From assembly GCF_902806685.2 (NCBI RefSeq), contig NC_048538.1, positions 806,001-870,000 of the forward strand: a DNA stretch of 64,000 bases, read 5' to 3'. The translations under genes and the position numbers were made by a program. The stretch is from Maniola hyperantus. Its lineage: Eukaryota; Arthropoda; Insecta; Lepidoptera; Nymphalidae. The stretch's first letter is position 1, and each line of letters opens with the position of its first letter. Shown here piece after piece: positions 21,171-30,509 of the stretch. The notes under the pieces were generated by a model that had not been told where the DNA came from, did no database searches, and saw only the letters and a program-made list of their open reading frames with translations.

Positions 21171-21212
21171 TCCTAAATCCACACAAACGAAGTCGCGGGC
21201 ATCACCTACTGA
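21171..21212 (+). mobile_element. Hel-A 3' end fragment
   Basis: TAAATCCACACAAACGAAGT then CGCGGGCATCACCTACT is the Hel-A 3' hairpin with a decayed CTAGT. Confidence 0.5.
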
Positions 21213-21383
21213 AAATATTATTTATTTGTGGTCTACAAATTACAAACCTTGGGTAGGAATTCCAAATATTTCAATCTCAAATATTTTTATATTTAAAGTT
21301 TTTATAGTAGGTAATATAAATAATTCATAAAATACATATTTATGTATTTATTCTAATGTTTCTGTTGTAGTAATTCATTAAAC

Positions 21384-21991
21384 ACAAAAAAATTTTTACA
21401 AAAAAAATAAAAACCGACTTCGTTACACAAACACTAAAAATAGAAAAATAATTTAATTTATTACCGAATATATTCTGTATACAAGAGTTAATATAGTTCC
21501 ATAATAATACTTTTTGGTGCCGTTGCCAATTAGCTTTAGCTGCGCGAATCGTCTAGACTTCATATTTTTATGGGACTCCACAATGGCACCTCATTGGCAC
21601 CGACCCCAAAAAATATTATTATGGAACTATATTAACTCTTGTATACAGAATATATTCGGTAATAAATTAAATTATTTTTCTATTTTTAGTGTTTGTGTAA
21701 CGAAGTCGGTTTTTATTTTTTTTGTAAAAATTTTTTATTTCACAATTTTTAGTGGCCCCATGGAATTATGCTATGACTGGGTAAAAATCTACTGTTTACT
21801 AAGCTATTACACTGATCGCGAGCAATTTACTCTTATCCGTTGCGGAGTTCCAGTATCTATCTTCGGAGATGTTCATCAGATCTTCACCAAATTGAAATGG
21901 GACCAACTTTGAAGTATACCCTTTCAAACAAAAAAAAATTTTTCAAAATCGGTCCAGGCGTTTTCGAGTAATCGGGGAACATACATAAAAA

Positions 21992-22024
<33 letters not shown>

Positions 22025-22070
22025 TTCCGACGAATTGAGAACCTCCTCCTTTTTTTGAAGTCGGTTAATT
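21384..22070 (+). mobile_element. TE-D fold-back element
   Basis: Arms of ~140 bases (21384-21522 and 21595-21740) are nearly perfect complements. A 3' part follows, with TTCAAAATCGGTCCAGGCG, an A run (~22001-22022) and a terminal GAAGTCGGTTAA. The 132-codon frame 21514-21912 lies inside the repeat and is shared in part by the second copy (31783), so it is not a gene. It could fold into a long RNA hairpin if transcribed. Confidence 0.8.
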
Positions 22071-22251
22071 ACTGTATTAGAAGTCTAGAAACTTATGCGC
22101 GGGCGCAGCGAGCTTCATCAAACCATGGGTGACATGGATATACAACCAAAGATACGCAGAAATTTAACTTTTTACTTCTATTATCTGTATCAAAATTCGA
22201 TTTACTTCACGTTAGATAACTAGTGTTTCTTATGGTACGTAATAGGGTGAA

Positions 22252-22395
22252 ATCTATAGAGCGCACTCTGACTTTGTACTATGATGTTAACTTAAGAAAT
22301 AAGTTTTAACAAGACAGATGTATATCTCTCACATAAATCTGTCTCGTTTTAACTCAATCTTAAGTCTGAGCAAAGTCAGCGTGCGCTCTATAGAT
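22252..22395. mobile_element. 144-bp inverted-repeat element
   Basis: The left end ATCTATAGAGCGCACTCTGA pairs with the right end AGCGTGCGCTCTATAGAT. Inside, GACAGAT and ATCTGTC form a second stem. A relative lies at 20356. It is non-coding; no clear target duplication. Confidence 0.7.
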
Positions 22396-22609
22396 CTCAG
22401 CATTAGACTCTTCCAATCGGTTCGGAAAGCAGGTACTGAGAACAGCCAGCAAAAACTTTTTTTACGACTTTAACATTTATGTATAATGTCAGCCTCAAAA
22501 AACTTATTTGTGACTTTATGTATTGTGCTAACGGCAGAGTACAAATAGGCACATTCGTTTTACTTTTTTTTTTCTTTCAGAAATATTAGGTACAATTTTA
22601 TTTATTACA

Positions 22610-22878
22610 TTCATCATCATCATGATCAACCCATCACCGGCTCAATACAGAACACGGGTCTTCTCTCAGAGTGTGTAGAGCCAACGCTGGCCAACTGCGG
22701 ATTGGCAGACGTCACATACCCTTAAGAAAAGTATGGAAAACTCTCAGGCATGCAGGTATCCTCACGATGTTTTCCGTCACTGTTAATGTGATATTTTTAA
22801 TTACTTAAAATGCCCGGGATCGAACCCCCGACCTCCGATTAGGAGGCGGACGTCCTAAACACTTGGCTATCACAGCTT
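22610..22878 (-). mobile_element. SE tRNA-derived SINE, full length
   Basis: On the minus strand: head with A box (GTGATAGCCAAGTG) and B box (GGTTCGATCCC), body GTGAGGATACCTGCATGCC, and a (ATGATG)n tail. It is about 269 bp. Other copies or pieces lie at 6944, 25107, 30356, 30510, 42026, 42342, 50525, 56536, 62540, 63054 and 63924. Confidence 0.85.
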
Positions 22879-22908
22879 ATTAAATTTATTACATTAGCAA
22901 CAACAAAT

Positions 22909-22976
22909 TTTCAAGTCAAATTCAAATTCAAATAATTTGTTCAAAATAGGTTATAAATTACTCTTTTTGTATATTG
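22909..22976 (-). mobile_element. LINE-J 3' end fragment
   Basis: Minus strand ends TTTGAACAAATTATTTGAAT and runs into TTTGAATTTGACTTG repeats. About 65 bp remain. Confidence 0.6.
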
Positions 22977-23371
22977 ATAATTGTAAAGTCTTAGCGATTA
23001 TTCTTATTTGTGTAACTTATATGAAATTGAATGCAGCAAAAATAAAATGTCAGGGTGGGCAATGCCTTGTTGTTTCTATGGATGGTACTCCTCTCTCAAA
23101 CGGTTCATTTTTTATTGTTCATAAAAATACAGTTCACCCCAGCACCTATGTCCGTTAAAGGCACAAGAAATAGCTATGGTTAATAAAAAAAGTAAAACAT
23201 AAAATGGTTCAGTCCGTATCAAAATACTACATTTTCAATAATTTATGACTGTTTGAAGTAAAAATTAATTTAATGTTTAGTACCTATACATGCATAAATT
23301 CCGGATACATAAAAATTAATCAAGTGCTAATAAATTATTAGGTCCTTGGCCGAGAACCAAGGTTATTAGAA
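22977..23371. other. No gene seen
   Basis: The 73-codon frame 22937-23158 starts in LINE-J and has no motif. Confidence 0.45.
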
Positions 23372-23800
23372 AAAAACCGGCCAAGTGCGAGTCAGGCTCG
23401 CGCAATGAGGGTTCCGTACTACAGTCGTATTTTTTCGACATTTTGAACGATAATTGAAAAATTATGATGCATAAAAATAAATAAAAATCTGTTTTAGAAT
23501 GTACAGGTGAAGATCTTTCATATGATACCCCACTTGATATAGTCACTCACTTTGAAAGTTGAAAATACTAATTATTAGTTCATGACCACAATTTAATTTT
23601 TTTTGTGTGATCTAACCCTAAATTCACGGTTTTCAGATTTTTCCCCAAATGTCAGCTATGAGATCAACCTACCTGCCAAATATCATGATTCTAGGTCAAC
23701 GGGAAGTACCCTGTAGGTTTCTTGACAGACAGACGGACAGACAACAAAGTGATCCTATAAGGGTTCCGTTTTTCCTTTTGAGGTACGGAACCCTAAAAAC
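23372..23800 (-). mobile_element. TE-C, full length
   Basis: Minus-strand left end is TTAGGGTTCCGTACCTC with its hairpin partner AACGGAACCC. The right end is GACTCGCACTTGGCCGG. Length ~429 bp. The frame 23316-23546 reads through the right half; closely similar frames appear in other TE-C copies. Confidence 0.85.
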
Positions 23801-24528
23801 ATTTAAGTGTTCAACCTGCTTGTATGATTTGTAATCAATACGAACAAAATATGTAGTTTGACTAATAAAATCAATAGAGAGAGCCAGCGCGTGTCAGACC
23901 TTCCTTATTTTATAAAAGCTGAAAGTTTCTCCGCGTATTGTCCTCAACACTGGGAGGAACGTTTGTTTAGATCATAGTGGCTTTGGGAGATAACGGCTAG
24001 TAAAGGTGTAAAAAATCCTACTCGGGCTCTTGCGAATGTCTAAATGCCCTTTTAGGAATTCGAACCACATTTTTTTGTGTAACTGTCATAGTGGTTAAGA
24101 GATTTTGAGACCTTTGCTATTCTCTCTCGATGTTCTACGTACTACTGACTCTATTAGAGAACTCTCTATAAAAAAACATTCGAAATTCAATTAAACATAC
24201 GAGTAGGTTCGTTTGTGATTGGTTGGTCACTCGAAATGGTTAACGTCCACTGAGTTTTTTGTCTTTGTCATTTGTATGGGATTACTTAACAGAGAGAGCC
24301 CTATACAATATCTCTCCGTCGATAGAGCATAGCTAATGTCCTTTTACAGTACAGCTGCGTAACGATCTCAGTATAATTAGAGCATTGGGTGCTTTGGGTT
24401 ACTCAGCAGTCATTATTTTAATGTCAATAATAAATATATCAAAATATTAGACTTATTTATTGGTCCCTGGGCCCATTGAATTGACAATTTATTTGCTATA
24501 ATATTTCCGGCATCGAAAACATGTTTTT
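23801..24528. other. Spacer between two TE-C copies
   Basis: About 730 bp without a recognised family. No supported open frame. Confidence 0.45.
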
Positions 24529-24966
24529 AACAAAAAACCGGCCAAGTGCGAGTCAGGCTCGCGCAATGAGGGTTCCGTACTACAGTCTAATTTTTTCGAA
24601 ATTTTGCACGATAATTCAAAAACTATGATGCATAAAAATAAATAAAAATCTGTTTTAGAATGTACAGGTGAAGACCTTTCATATGATACCCCACTTGATA
24701 TAGTCACTCACTTCGAAAGTTGAAAATACTAATTATTAGTTCATGACCACAATTTAATTTTTTTTGTGTGATCTTCTAACCCTAAATTCACGGTTTTCAG
24801 ATTTTTTCCCCAAATGTCAGCTATAGGATCTACCTACCTGCCAAATTTCATGATTCTAGGTCAACGGGAAGTACCCTGTAGGTTTCTTGACAGACAGACA
24901 GACAGACAAAAAAGTGATCCTATAGGGGTTCCGTTTTTCCTTTTGAGGTACGGAACCCTAAAAATA
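24529..24966 (-). mobile_element. TE-C, full length
   Basis: Very similar to the copy at 23372 and in the same orientation. A minus-strand frame (24489-24707) again reads through the right half. Confidence 0.85.
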
Positions 24967-25035
24967 TCTAAAGGTTGCTCTGATGAAATGATGTCTATCT
25001 TGTAAGTGATCAAATACCTATTTATGTTATTCTGA

Positions 25036-25097
25036 CTTGATGATACCCGAGATCCGCGTGGGTTTAGGTTTTTAAAAATTCCGTAGAAACTTACGGC
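25036..25097 (-). mobile_element. Hel-A 3' fragment
   Basis: GATCCGCGTGGGTTTAGGTT and TTTAAAAATTCCGTAGAAAC match the Hel-A 3' part; CTAG is gone. Confidence 0.5.
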
Positions 25098-25106
25098 TAA
25101 TTATTA

Positions 25107-25292
25107 TTCATGACCAATCTATCGCCGGCTCACTACAGAGCGCGGTTTTCCTCTCAGAATGAGAAGGACTTGGCCATAGTCCACCACGCTGCCATGTGCG
25201 GATTGGCGGACTTCACACATCTTTGAGAAGATTATGGAGAACTTTCACGTATGCAGGTATCCTCACGATGTTTACCTTCACCGTTAAAGCAT
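25107..25292 (-). mobile_element. SE SINE, 3' part
   Basis: CATGACCAATCTATCGCCGG to TCACGATGTTTACCTTCACC matches SE; the tRNA-like head is missing. Confidence 0.75.
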
Positions 25293-25320
25293 ATTAAGAT
25301 CCATAAAACTATTACAATAT

Positions 25321-25477
25321 TAGCCATGTTAAATGATTAATATTCCCCTTTCCCCTCCAACTAAGCGTCAAGTTTGTGCTAGGAGTAGGTACGACAATAG
25401 TGAAAAGGGCGGGGTTTGAACTACCGACCTTTCGGCTTTCAGTCCACTTCTTTACCCGTTGAGCTATTGAGGCTCTC
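25321..25477 (-). mobile_element. SG SINE
   Basis: On the minus strand the head (GAGCCTCAATAGCTCAACGG), the B box region and the ATTCCCC-containing body are present. The 65-codon frame 25312-25509 lies on this SINE and is not a gene. Confidence 0.8.
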
Positions 25478-26211
25478 GCTTTGATAGCAGAGTTAGCCAC
25501 AGCTAACATTTAGCAGTTGTAATAAACCTTTTACGACATTTATAAACCTTTTGAAATGTAAGTCACGACCAAATTATAAAGTTACGACTGATCTTAATAC
25601 ATCTTAATGATTGAGTAATTCAAATTAACGGAAAAATAACTGTTGTCGGCGATTTTATTGCCATGTCCTTCACTTTTATGTTAAAAATGAAACTATTGGT
25701 ATTTTCGACCTTATAGCCATAGAAATAAGGAGTGTATACGTAAGTTATGACGTCATAAAAGTTTGCTTTCTCTGTCCTTTCTTGTAAGTCGTAAATCAGA
25801 TGATTGGCGCCAGCGATTAAGCGGGCTAAAAAACGACAAATATGTTCAAACTTTACCTACACGATCGTATAAATTTAAATTTGACTTTCATTCGGTAGCA
25901 CTAATAAATAATTATTTAAAAAAAAAATTAGGCTGAAACGCTTTGAGTCATCATTATTATCTTGGATTTGGAATACCTAACTAACCCTTTCGAGATTTGT
26001 GTTTCCTATTACAATGACAGAATCTAGTTGTCCTTAAATTACGTGCTGGGAAATCGATCCTGTCCTAATTTAAATAGTTATAGATATTATAGTTATAGAT
26101 ATTTTACTAACAAATAGATTTAAGTTTCGTGTAATTACTAACACCAATATGATCCTTGTTGATCGAAATAAAAACATTTTTTAAGAGTAAAAGGGCTTCT
26201 TGCAAACGCGT
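25478..26211. other. No gene or recognised repeat
   Basis: AT-rich; no supported feature. Confidence 0.45.
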
Positions 26212-26290
26212 CCCCTCTCTATTTTTCATAAAAAATATCGTATACTTACTATCGTATACTACTATATTTTTCATGAAAAATAGAGAGGGG
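26212..26290. repeat. Hairpin with ~26-bp arms
   Basis: CCCCTCTCTATTTTTCAT (from 26212) is complemented by ATGAAAAATAGAGAGGGG (to 26290). The inner part continues with AAAAAATAT/ATATTTT and a duplicated TATCGTATACT. Confidence 0.8.
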
Positions 26291-26394
26291 TTTCAAACAA
26301 ATTATATTATGCCTATAATCATTAAAAAAATTCAAAAATACGAATGCGCTTGCCATAATGTTATTTTTTTTCAAAAAAATATAGTCAGTATCAC

Positions 26395-26480
26395 TTGGGA
26401 TACTGTAAGGATTCTAATGTTACCCTATATACATCCAAATCTGATCAGGCATTTAGGAGTTATGGTGGAATAAAGAAACT
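26395..26480 (+). mobile_element. Repeat shared with 44855-44958
   Basis: TAAGGATTCTAATG, TACATCCAAATCTG and AGTTATGGTGGAAT occur in the same order, inverted, at 44855-44958. The family is not identified. Confidence 0.6.
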
Positions 26481-26484
26481 TACA

Positions 26485-26500
26485 TACCCTACCCTACCCT
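26485..26500. repeat. Short (TACCC)n repeat
   Basis: Three units of TACCC plus T. Confidence 0.7.
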
Positions 26501-26654
26501 AAATAATTTTATTTGAATTGTAGGTAGGTAAAACACTGTCATATTAAGTATAATTGTATATAATTGTATACTTTTTGCGAATCTCCGGCTGATGAATGGG
26601 GACTCGAAGAAAACGACAAATTAGTTAAAATTAATTTTTTTGTATTTTATATTA

Positions 26655-26710
26655 GAATATAATAGAATATGTATTTATTCAAGTAGACTTTTTACAAGCG
26701 CTTTCGAATT
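26655..26710 (-). mobile_element. LINE-K 3' end fragment
   Basis: TATTTATTCAAGTAGACTTT then TTACAAGCGCTTTCG matches 17596-17660 in the same orientation. Confidence 0.55.
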
Positions 26711-27174
26711 AAAAAAAAAAATAGAACTAATTAGTTAAAATAGATAGGATAAAAAGTAAAATGTCATTGTTATTCTTCTGTGACTTCGCTGAGCTCATCT
26801 AAATTAAATGAAATTTAAATTAAATTATATTTATATAGAAATTATAAAATAACTCATGATAAAGATTTAAAGTACCTTGTAAAGATTCCACTCCTTTTTT
26901 TGCAAAAACTTTGACAGCTAATGTGTTTTTAACCAAAACTTTGATTGTTTCAGTGTTCGATCGTGGGATGTTGTGAAACAGTGGTGAAACAACGTAAGTT
27001 AACATTATCACAATAGGTATTTATATACCTATATAGGTATAAAATAATATCGATATTATAATCTTGAGAATGTCTAGGTTTTTCTTTGTTTTATCATCAT
27101 CATCACCTCTAAATATCTCCAAGAATATTATAAGATTTTGAATTACTTAAGATTTAAATTTAGTATAACATACC
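26711..27174. other. AT-rich, no gene seen
   Basis: The 63-codon minus-strand frame 26820-27011 is unremarkable. Confidence 0.45.
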
Positions 27175-27330
27175 GACACTCTAGATACAAGCCGTGGGGA
27201 TTTGTGGAAAAGAAGTACACAAATCCCCATTACGAGCTCTAGAGAGTGTCAATGGGGACCTGAGGAAGAAAAGCTCATAAATCCCCAATGATGGGGATTG
27301 TCAATGGGGATTAGTGGAAAAACCCCTAGA
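27175..27330. repeat. Palindromic cluster of GGGGATT motifs
   Basis: Outer arms GACACTCTAGA (27175-27185) and TCTAGAGAGTGTC (27238-27250). Inside, TGGGGATTTGTG and CACAAATCCCCA are exact complements. To the right, AATCCCCAATGATGGGGATT is another palindrome, followed by CAATGGGGATTAGTGG. Five GGGGATT-type motifs, counting both strands, plus a TGGGGACC variant, lie within ~125 bp. Function unknown. Confidence 0.75.
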
Positions 27331-27430
27331 ATCCTAGGTATTTTCTTGACTACCTGTACGATAAGTTGAAATTTGAAACCGCAAATGACTAAAACCTCAC
27401 CTAAACTTTACATTTGTGTAGGCAGCAACA

Positions 27431-27506
27431 TTATGAAGGGATAGCAGATTAAAGACGTGCCATTTTAGTTTAGTTTAGAGATTGTGTACAAAAGAATTAG
27501 CCACAT
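27431..27506 (+). mobile_element. MITE-N half copy
   Basis: AGGGATAGC... then TTTTAGTTTAGTTTAGAGAT and TGTGTACAAAAGAATTAGCC equal the right half of the full copy at 36505. Confidence 0.7.
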
Positions 27507-27795
27507 GGCCCCGATTCTATAGTCTCTCTCTAAACTAAATTTAGAGTATCTGCATCCTTTTCTTTTTACTAATGCTAAAAAAGGAACGGAACATGACTAT
27601 CACATTTAAAGACTCTGAAATTTAGTGCACAATACAAATTTAAACAGTAGGTTCGCGAGTGCGTGCTAAAATCACGGGTTTTACCATCTAAAAATTAAAT
27701 TTAGAAATGTCAAACTGCTTCTGTCCTTTTCATATTACAATAGTAAGAAGAGGGTGCGAATACTCTAAAATTAGGTTGTGCTTAGAATCGGTGCC
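27507..27795 (-). mobile_element. MITE-O, full length
   Basis: Ends GGCCCCGATTCT and AGAATCGGTGCC form 12-bp inverted repeats with one mismatch. It lies directly between two MITE-N pieces. Confidence 0.85.
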
Positions 27796-27898
27796 AATGT
27801 GGCTAATTCTGTTAGCCACAATGTGGCTAAGGATAGCACTAGGTTTAGACCTGTTAATTTAGTTTAGAGATCGTGTACAAGAGAATCTGCCACATTGT
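27796..27898 (-). mobile_element. MITE-N, internally deleted copy
   Basis: AATGTGGCTAATTCTGTT is followed after a deletion by AAGGATAGCACTAGG and TTTAGTTTAGAGATCGTG to GCCACATTG. Most of one arm is missing. Confidence 0.65.
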
Positions 27899-28030
27899 AG
27901 ATACATAACTGGTTATGAGCTAAACCGTTTCGCACACCGCCGGAACACCTGCTTGGCCCGCACCTATCACCAGACATTCGGCCTATTTGTACCGTTCGAG
28001 CGTTTGATTTACCGCCAGTACCGCGCTGGG

Positions 28031-28063
28031 TATAAAAGTCACCCAACAATTACTCGCCATACC
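28031..28063 (+). promoter_or_regulatory. TATA box plus initiator, copy 1
   Basis: TATAAAAG starts at 28031. CCATACC (28057-28063) fits the YYANWYY initiator, with the expected +1 A at 28059, a spacing typical of metazoan core promoters. Activity is inferred, not shown. Confidence 0.55.
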
Positions 28064-28102
28064 GTATTAGACATTAATTCAGGATCCTAGACTTGCAGTA
28101 CT

Positions 28103-28162
28103 ATGTCTCATTTGATTCATGCGCTCGCTAGACGCGGGGCTGTCAACTCGATAAGAAAATAA
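28103..28162 (+). CDS. 19-codon ORF below the TATA box, copy 1
   Basis: ATG at 28103, 44 bases after the predicted start, reads 19 codons (MSHLIHALARRGAVNSIRK) to TAA. No family is recognised. In copy 2 the frame is the same up to NSI but stops at TGA. It may be a leader ORF, the first exon of a lost gene, or chance. Confidence 0.25.
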   Translation: MSHLIHALARRGAVNSIRK

Positions 28163-28170
28163 TGAAGCTA

Positions 28171-28403
28171 TATATACCACTATCTTATGCTCGCGACTTC
28201 GTCCGCGTGGACTGCACAAATTTCAAACCCCTTTTTCACTCCCTTAGGGGTAGAATTTTCAAAAATCCTTTCTTAGCGGATGCCTACGTCATAATAGCTA
28301 TCTGCATGCCAAATGTCAGCCCGATCCGTTCCGTAGTTTGAGCTGTGCGTTGATAGACCAGTCAGTCGGTCAGTCACCTTTTCCTGTTATATATTTAGAT
28401 TGT
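28171..28403 (-). mobile_element. Hel-B between the duplicated units
   Basis: CTATCTTATGCTCGCGACTT (decayed CTAG) to TCCTGTTATATATTTAGA. It sits exactly at the junction of the two promoter-like units. Confidence 0.8.
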
Positions 28404-28531
28404 AAATAACAGGTTAGGAGCTAAACCGTTTCGCACACCGCCGGAACACCTGCTTGGCCCGCACCTATCACCAGCCATTCGGCCTATTTGTACCGTTCGA
28501 GCGTTTGATTTACCGCCAGTACCGCGCTGGG

Positions 28532-28564
28532 TATAAAAGTCACCCAACAATTACTCGCCATACC
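28532..28564 (+). promoter_or_regulatory. TATA box plus initiator, copy 2
   Basis: TATAAAAG at 28532 and CCATACC at 28558-28564 (A at 28560) keep the same 28-bp spacing as copy 1. Confidence 0.55.
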
Positions 28565-28602
28565 GTATTAGACATTAATTCAGGATCAAGACTTGCAATA
28601 CT

Positions 28603-28656
28603 ATGTCTCATCTGATTCATGCGCTCGCTAGACGCAGGGCTGTCAACTCGATATGA
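28603..28656 (+). CDS. 17-codon ORF below the TATA box, copy 2
   Basis: Reads MSHLIHALARRRAVNSI then TGA. One G-to-R change and an earlier stop separate it from copy 1. Product unknown. Confidence 0.25.
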   Translation: MSHLIHALARRRAVNSI

Positions 28657-28743
28657 AAATAATAAAGCTAGTGGAGGTGGTATCGATTCTAGCATTGCAA
28701 AACTAAATCGTAAATACAATCATTGCTTTTAGCTTTTATTTTG

Positions 28744-28812
28744 ACTAACTTATGCTCACGACTTGTCTGCATGGGTGTAGATTAAAAAAATCATGTGGTA
28801 ACTCTTTTATGA
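28744..28812 (-). mobile_element. Hel-A/B 3' fragment, decayed
   Basis: ACTAACTTATGCTCACGACT followed by GCATGGGTGTAGATT is a decayed Helitron 3' end. Confidence 0.45.
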
Positions 28813-28988
28813 GGTCACAGGCATTATTTATTGCACATACACAAAGTAAACACATCAACAAACATACAAGGATTTTAAATTTATAGCTGCAGCGTGCAAA
28901 GGTGGACTCATCGTTAAAGCGATCTCTTCCAGACTAACTTTGATGAAAGGAATTGGGTATTTTCCTACTTTTGAATTTTATAAATATT

Positions 28989-29310
28989 ATTATACTTTAT
29001 TATAAACTAGGATAAAAATAATGACGTACGCTGAAAAAAAAAATTAAAATCCAACAAAGATTTACAAAGTTACAGGCATTTTAATTTTGGAGTGGGGGTC
29101 TCTTATTCCTTTCTCGCAAAACGAAAATTTGTATGAAACCGCACGAAGCTACTATGGCATTAGTAAGGTGTGACGTCAAAATGCTTTATCGCTATCTCTG
29201 TCTAATCAGAAATGTTTAAATGCCTATAATTTTTTTGTTATTTGATCGATTTAATTATTTTTTTCAGTTTACGTCATTATTTTTATCCTTGTTTATAATA
29301 AAGTAATAAT
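28989..29310. mobile_element. 322-bp element with ~55-bp inverted repeats
   Basis: The left arm TACTTTATTATAAACTAGGA...GACGTACGCTGAAAAAAA is the imperfect complement of the right arm ending TTTATAATAAAGTAATA. The interior (29046-29250) is unique. No coding capacity and only one copy in the window. Confidence 0.75.
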
Positions 29311-29344
29311 ACGAAAGCACGAAAGTACTATCCAAATAAAGAAA

Positions 29345-29470
29345 TAATAAAAGAAAAGGTGACTAAATGAGGTCAAAGGTGATCTATCAACACACCTCAA
29401 ACTACTGGATGGGTCGGGCTTATAATTTGGCATTCAGATAGGTATTATGACGTAGTCACCCGCTCAAGTT
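29345..29470 (+). mobile_element. Hel-B 5' half
   Basis: AAAAGAAAAGGTGACTAAAT through GGCATTCAGATAGGTATTAT; breaks off at the CACCCGCT position, so the 3' hairpin is absent. Confidence 0.7.
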
Positions 29471-29713
29471 AAATTCCAAGAGATGTCTTATTTTTCCTTT
29501 CCCGCGTAAAATTAATCAGTTGACAACCCTAAGTTCACTCGCTAACCAATCTTAAGTAACATTTAAACAGAGTCTCAAAAGAAACTCTAAGGTTTCCCGC
29601 ATAAGTCTTGATGTGACGTGAATAATTGTGGCGCAGGAGTGACGCCGATTCTCTTAGCGGAGATTACAGTGATAGCTTGAGAGCCGGTGACGGGCAACCT
29701 TCTTCTATATATA

Positions 29714-30140
29714 AAACCGGCCAAGTGCGAGTCAGGCTCGCGCAATGAGGGTTCCGTACTACAATCATATTTTATCGACATTTTGCATGATAAATCAAAA
29801 ACTATTATACCTAAAAATAAATAAAAATCTGTTTTAGAATGTACAAATGAAGCCCTTTCATATGATATCCCACTTGATATAGTTATCACACTTCGAACAT
29901 GAAAATACTAATTATTAGTTTATGACCACAATTTAATTTTTTTTGTGTGATGTGACCACAAATTCACGGTTTTCAGATTTTTCCCCTAAAGCCAGGTATA
30001 AGACCCACCTACCTGCCAAATTTCATGATTCTAGGTCAGCGGGAAGTACCCTGTAGGTTTCTTGACACACAGACAGACAGACAACAAAGTGATCCTATAA
30101 GGGTTTCGTTTTCCCTTTTGAGGTACGGAACCCTAAAAAC
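29714..30140 (-). mobile_element. TE-C, full length
   Basis: Both ends intact. The minus-strand frame 29587-29889 (100 codons) is the TE-C decoy frame extended by chance into the flank. Confidence 0.85.
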
Positions 30141-30355
30141 AACAACCCATTTTTGTCACCAGCTCTCACACTATTATGATTTATGCGACAGTGTTTCGTC
30201 CAGTCGTTTCTCGGTACAGTCGTAAAGCCGTGTCGTGGTCGTCGCCGTGTCGTGAGCTCTCTCGTTTGATGCGACGCGACGGTAAATCGCGTTTGATTCA
30301 TTACTGCGAATCTTCCAGAGCGTTTCCTGGTTATTTTTGACATATACAAACGGCG
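30141..30355. other. GC-moderate unique stretch
   Basis: Two overlapping minus-strand frames (30095-30349, 30174-30419) cross it and end in flanking repeats. No motif seen. Confidence 0.4.
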
Positions 30356-30508
30356 GTGATAGCCTAGTGGTTAAGACGTTCAGCTTCAGGATGCCGGGGG
30401 TTCGGTTCCGGACACGCATTTCTAACTTTTCCTAGCTGTGAAGGAAAACATTCTGAGGAAACCAGCATGCCTGAGAGGTACCCGTAATGTTCTCAAAGGT
30501 GCTTGAAG
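30356..30508 (+). mobile_element. SE SINE, 3' part missing
   Basis: GGTGATAGCCTAGTGGTTAA (A box) and GGTTCGGTTCCGG (decayed B box), then body to TCTCAAAGGTGCTTGAAG. Confidence 0.75.
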
Positions 30509-30509
30509 T

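Larger units (their letters stand above)
27900..28170 (+). repeat. Promoter-like unit, copy 1
   Basis: A ~265-bp unit repeated 500-501 bp downstream with only a few differences. It has a GGGTATAAAAG TATA box (28031) and, 28 bp downstream, an initiator match CCATACC (A at 28059). A short frame MSHLIHALARRGAVNSIRK follows (28103-28162). It is relatively GC-rich against its surroundings. It could be a real promoter with leader, or an LTR-like element. Confidence 0.7.
28404..28670 (+). repeat. Promoter-like unit, copy 2
   Basis: Nearly identical to 27900-28170. The TATA box, initiator and ATG are all retained; the last bases differ enough to create AATAAA (28661-28666), absent from copy 1. Confidence 0.7.

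Noticed and set aside
21514..21912. 132-codon frame in TE-D
   Set aside because: It lies on a repeat, is shared only partly by the second copy and crosses the fold-back arm.
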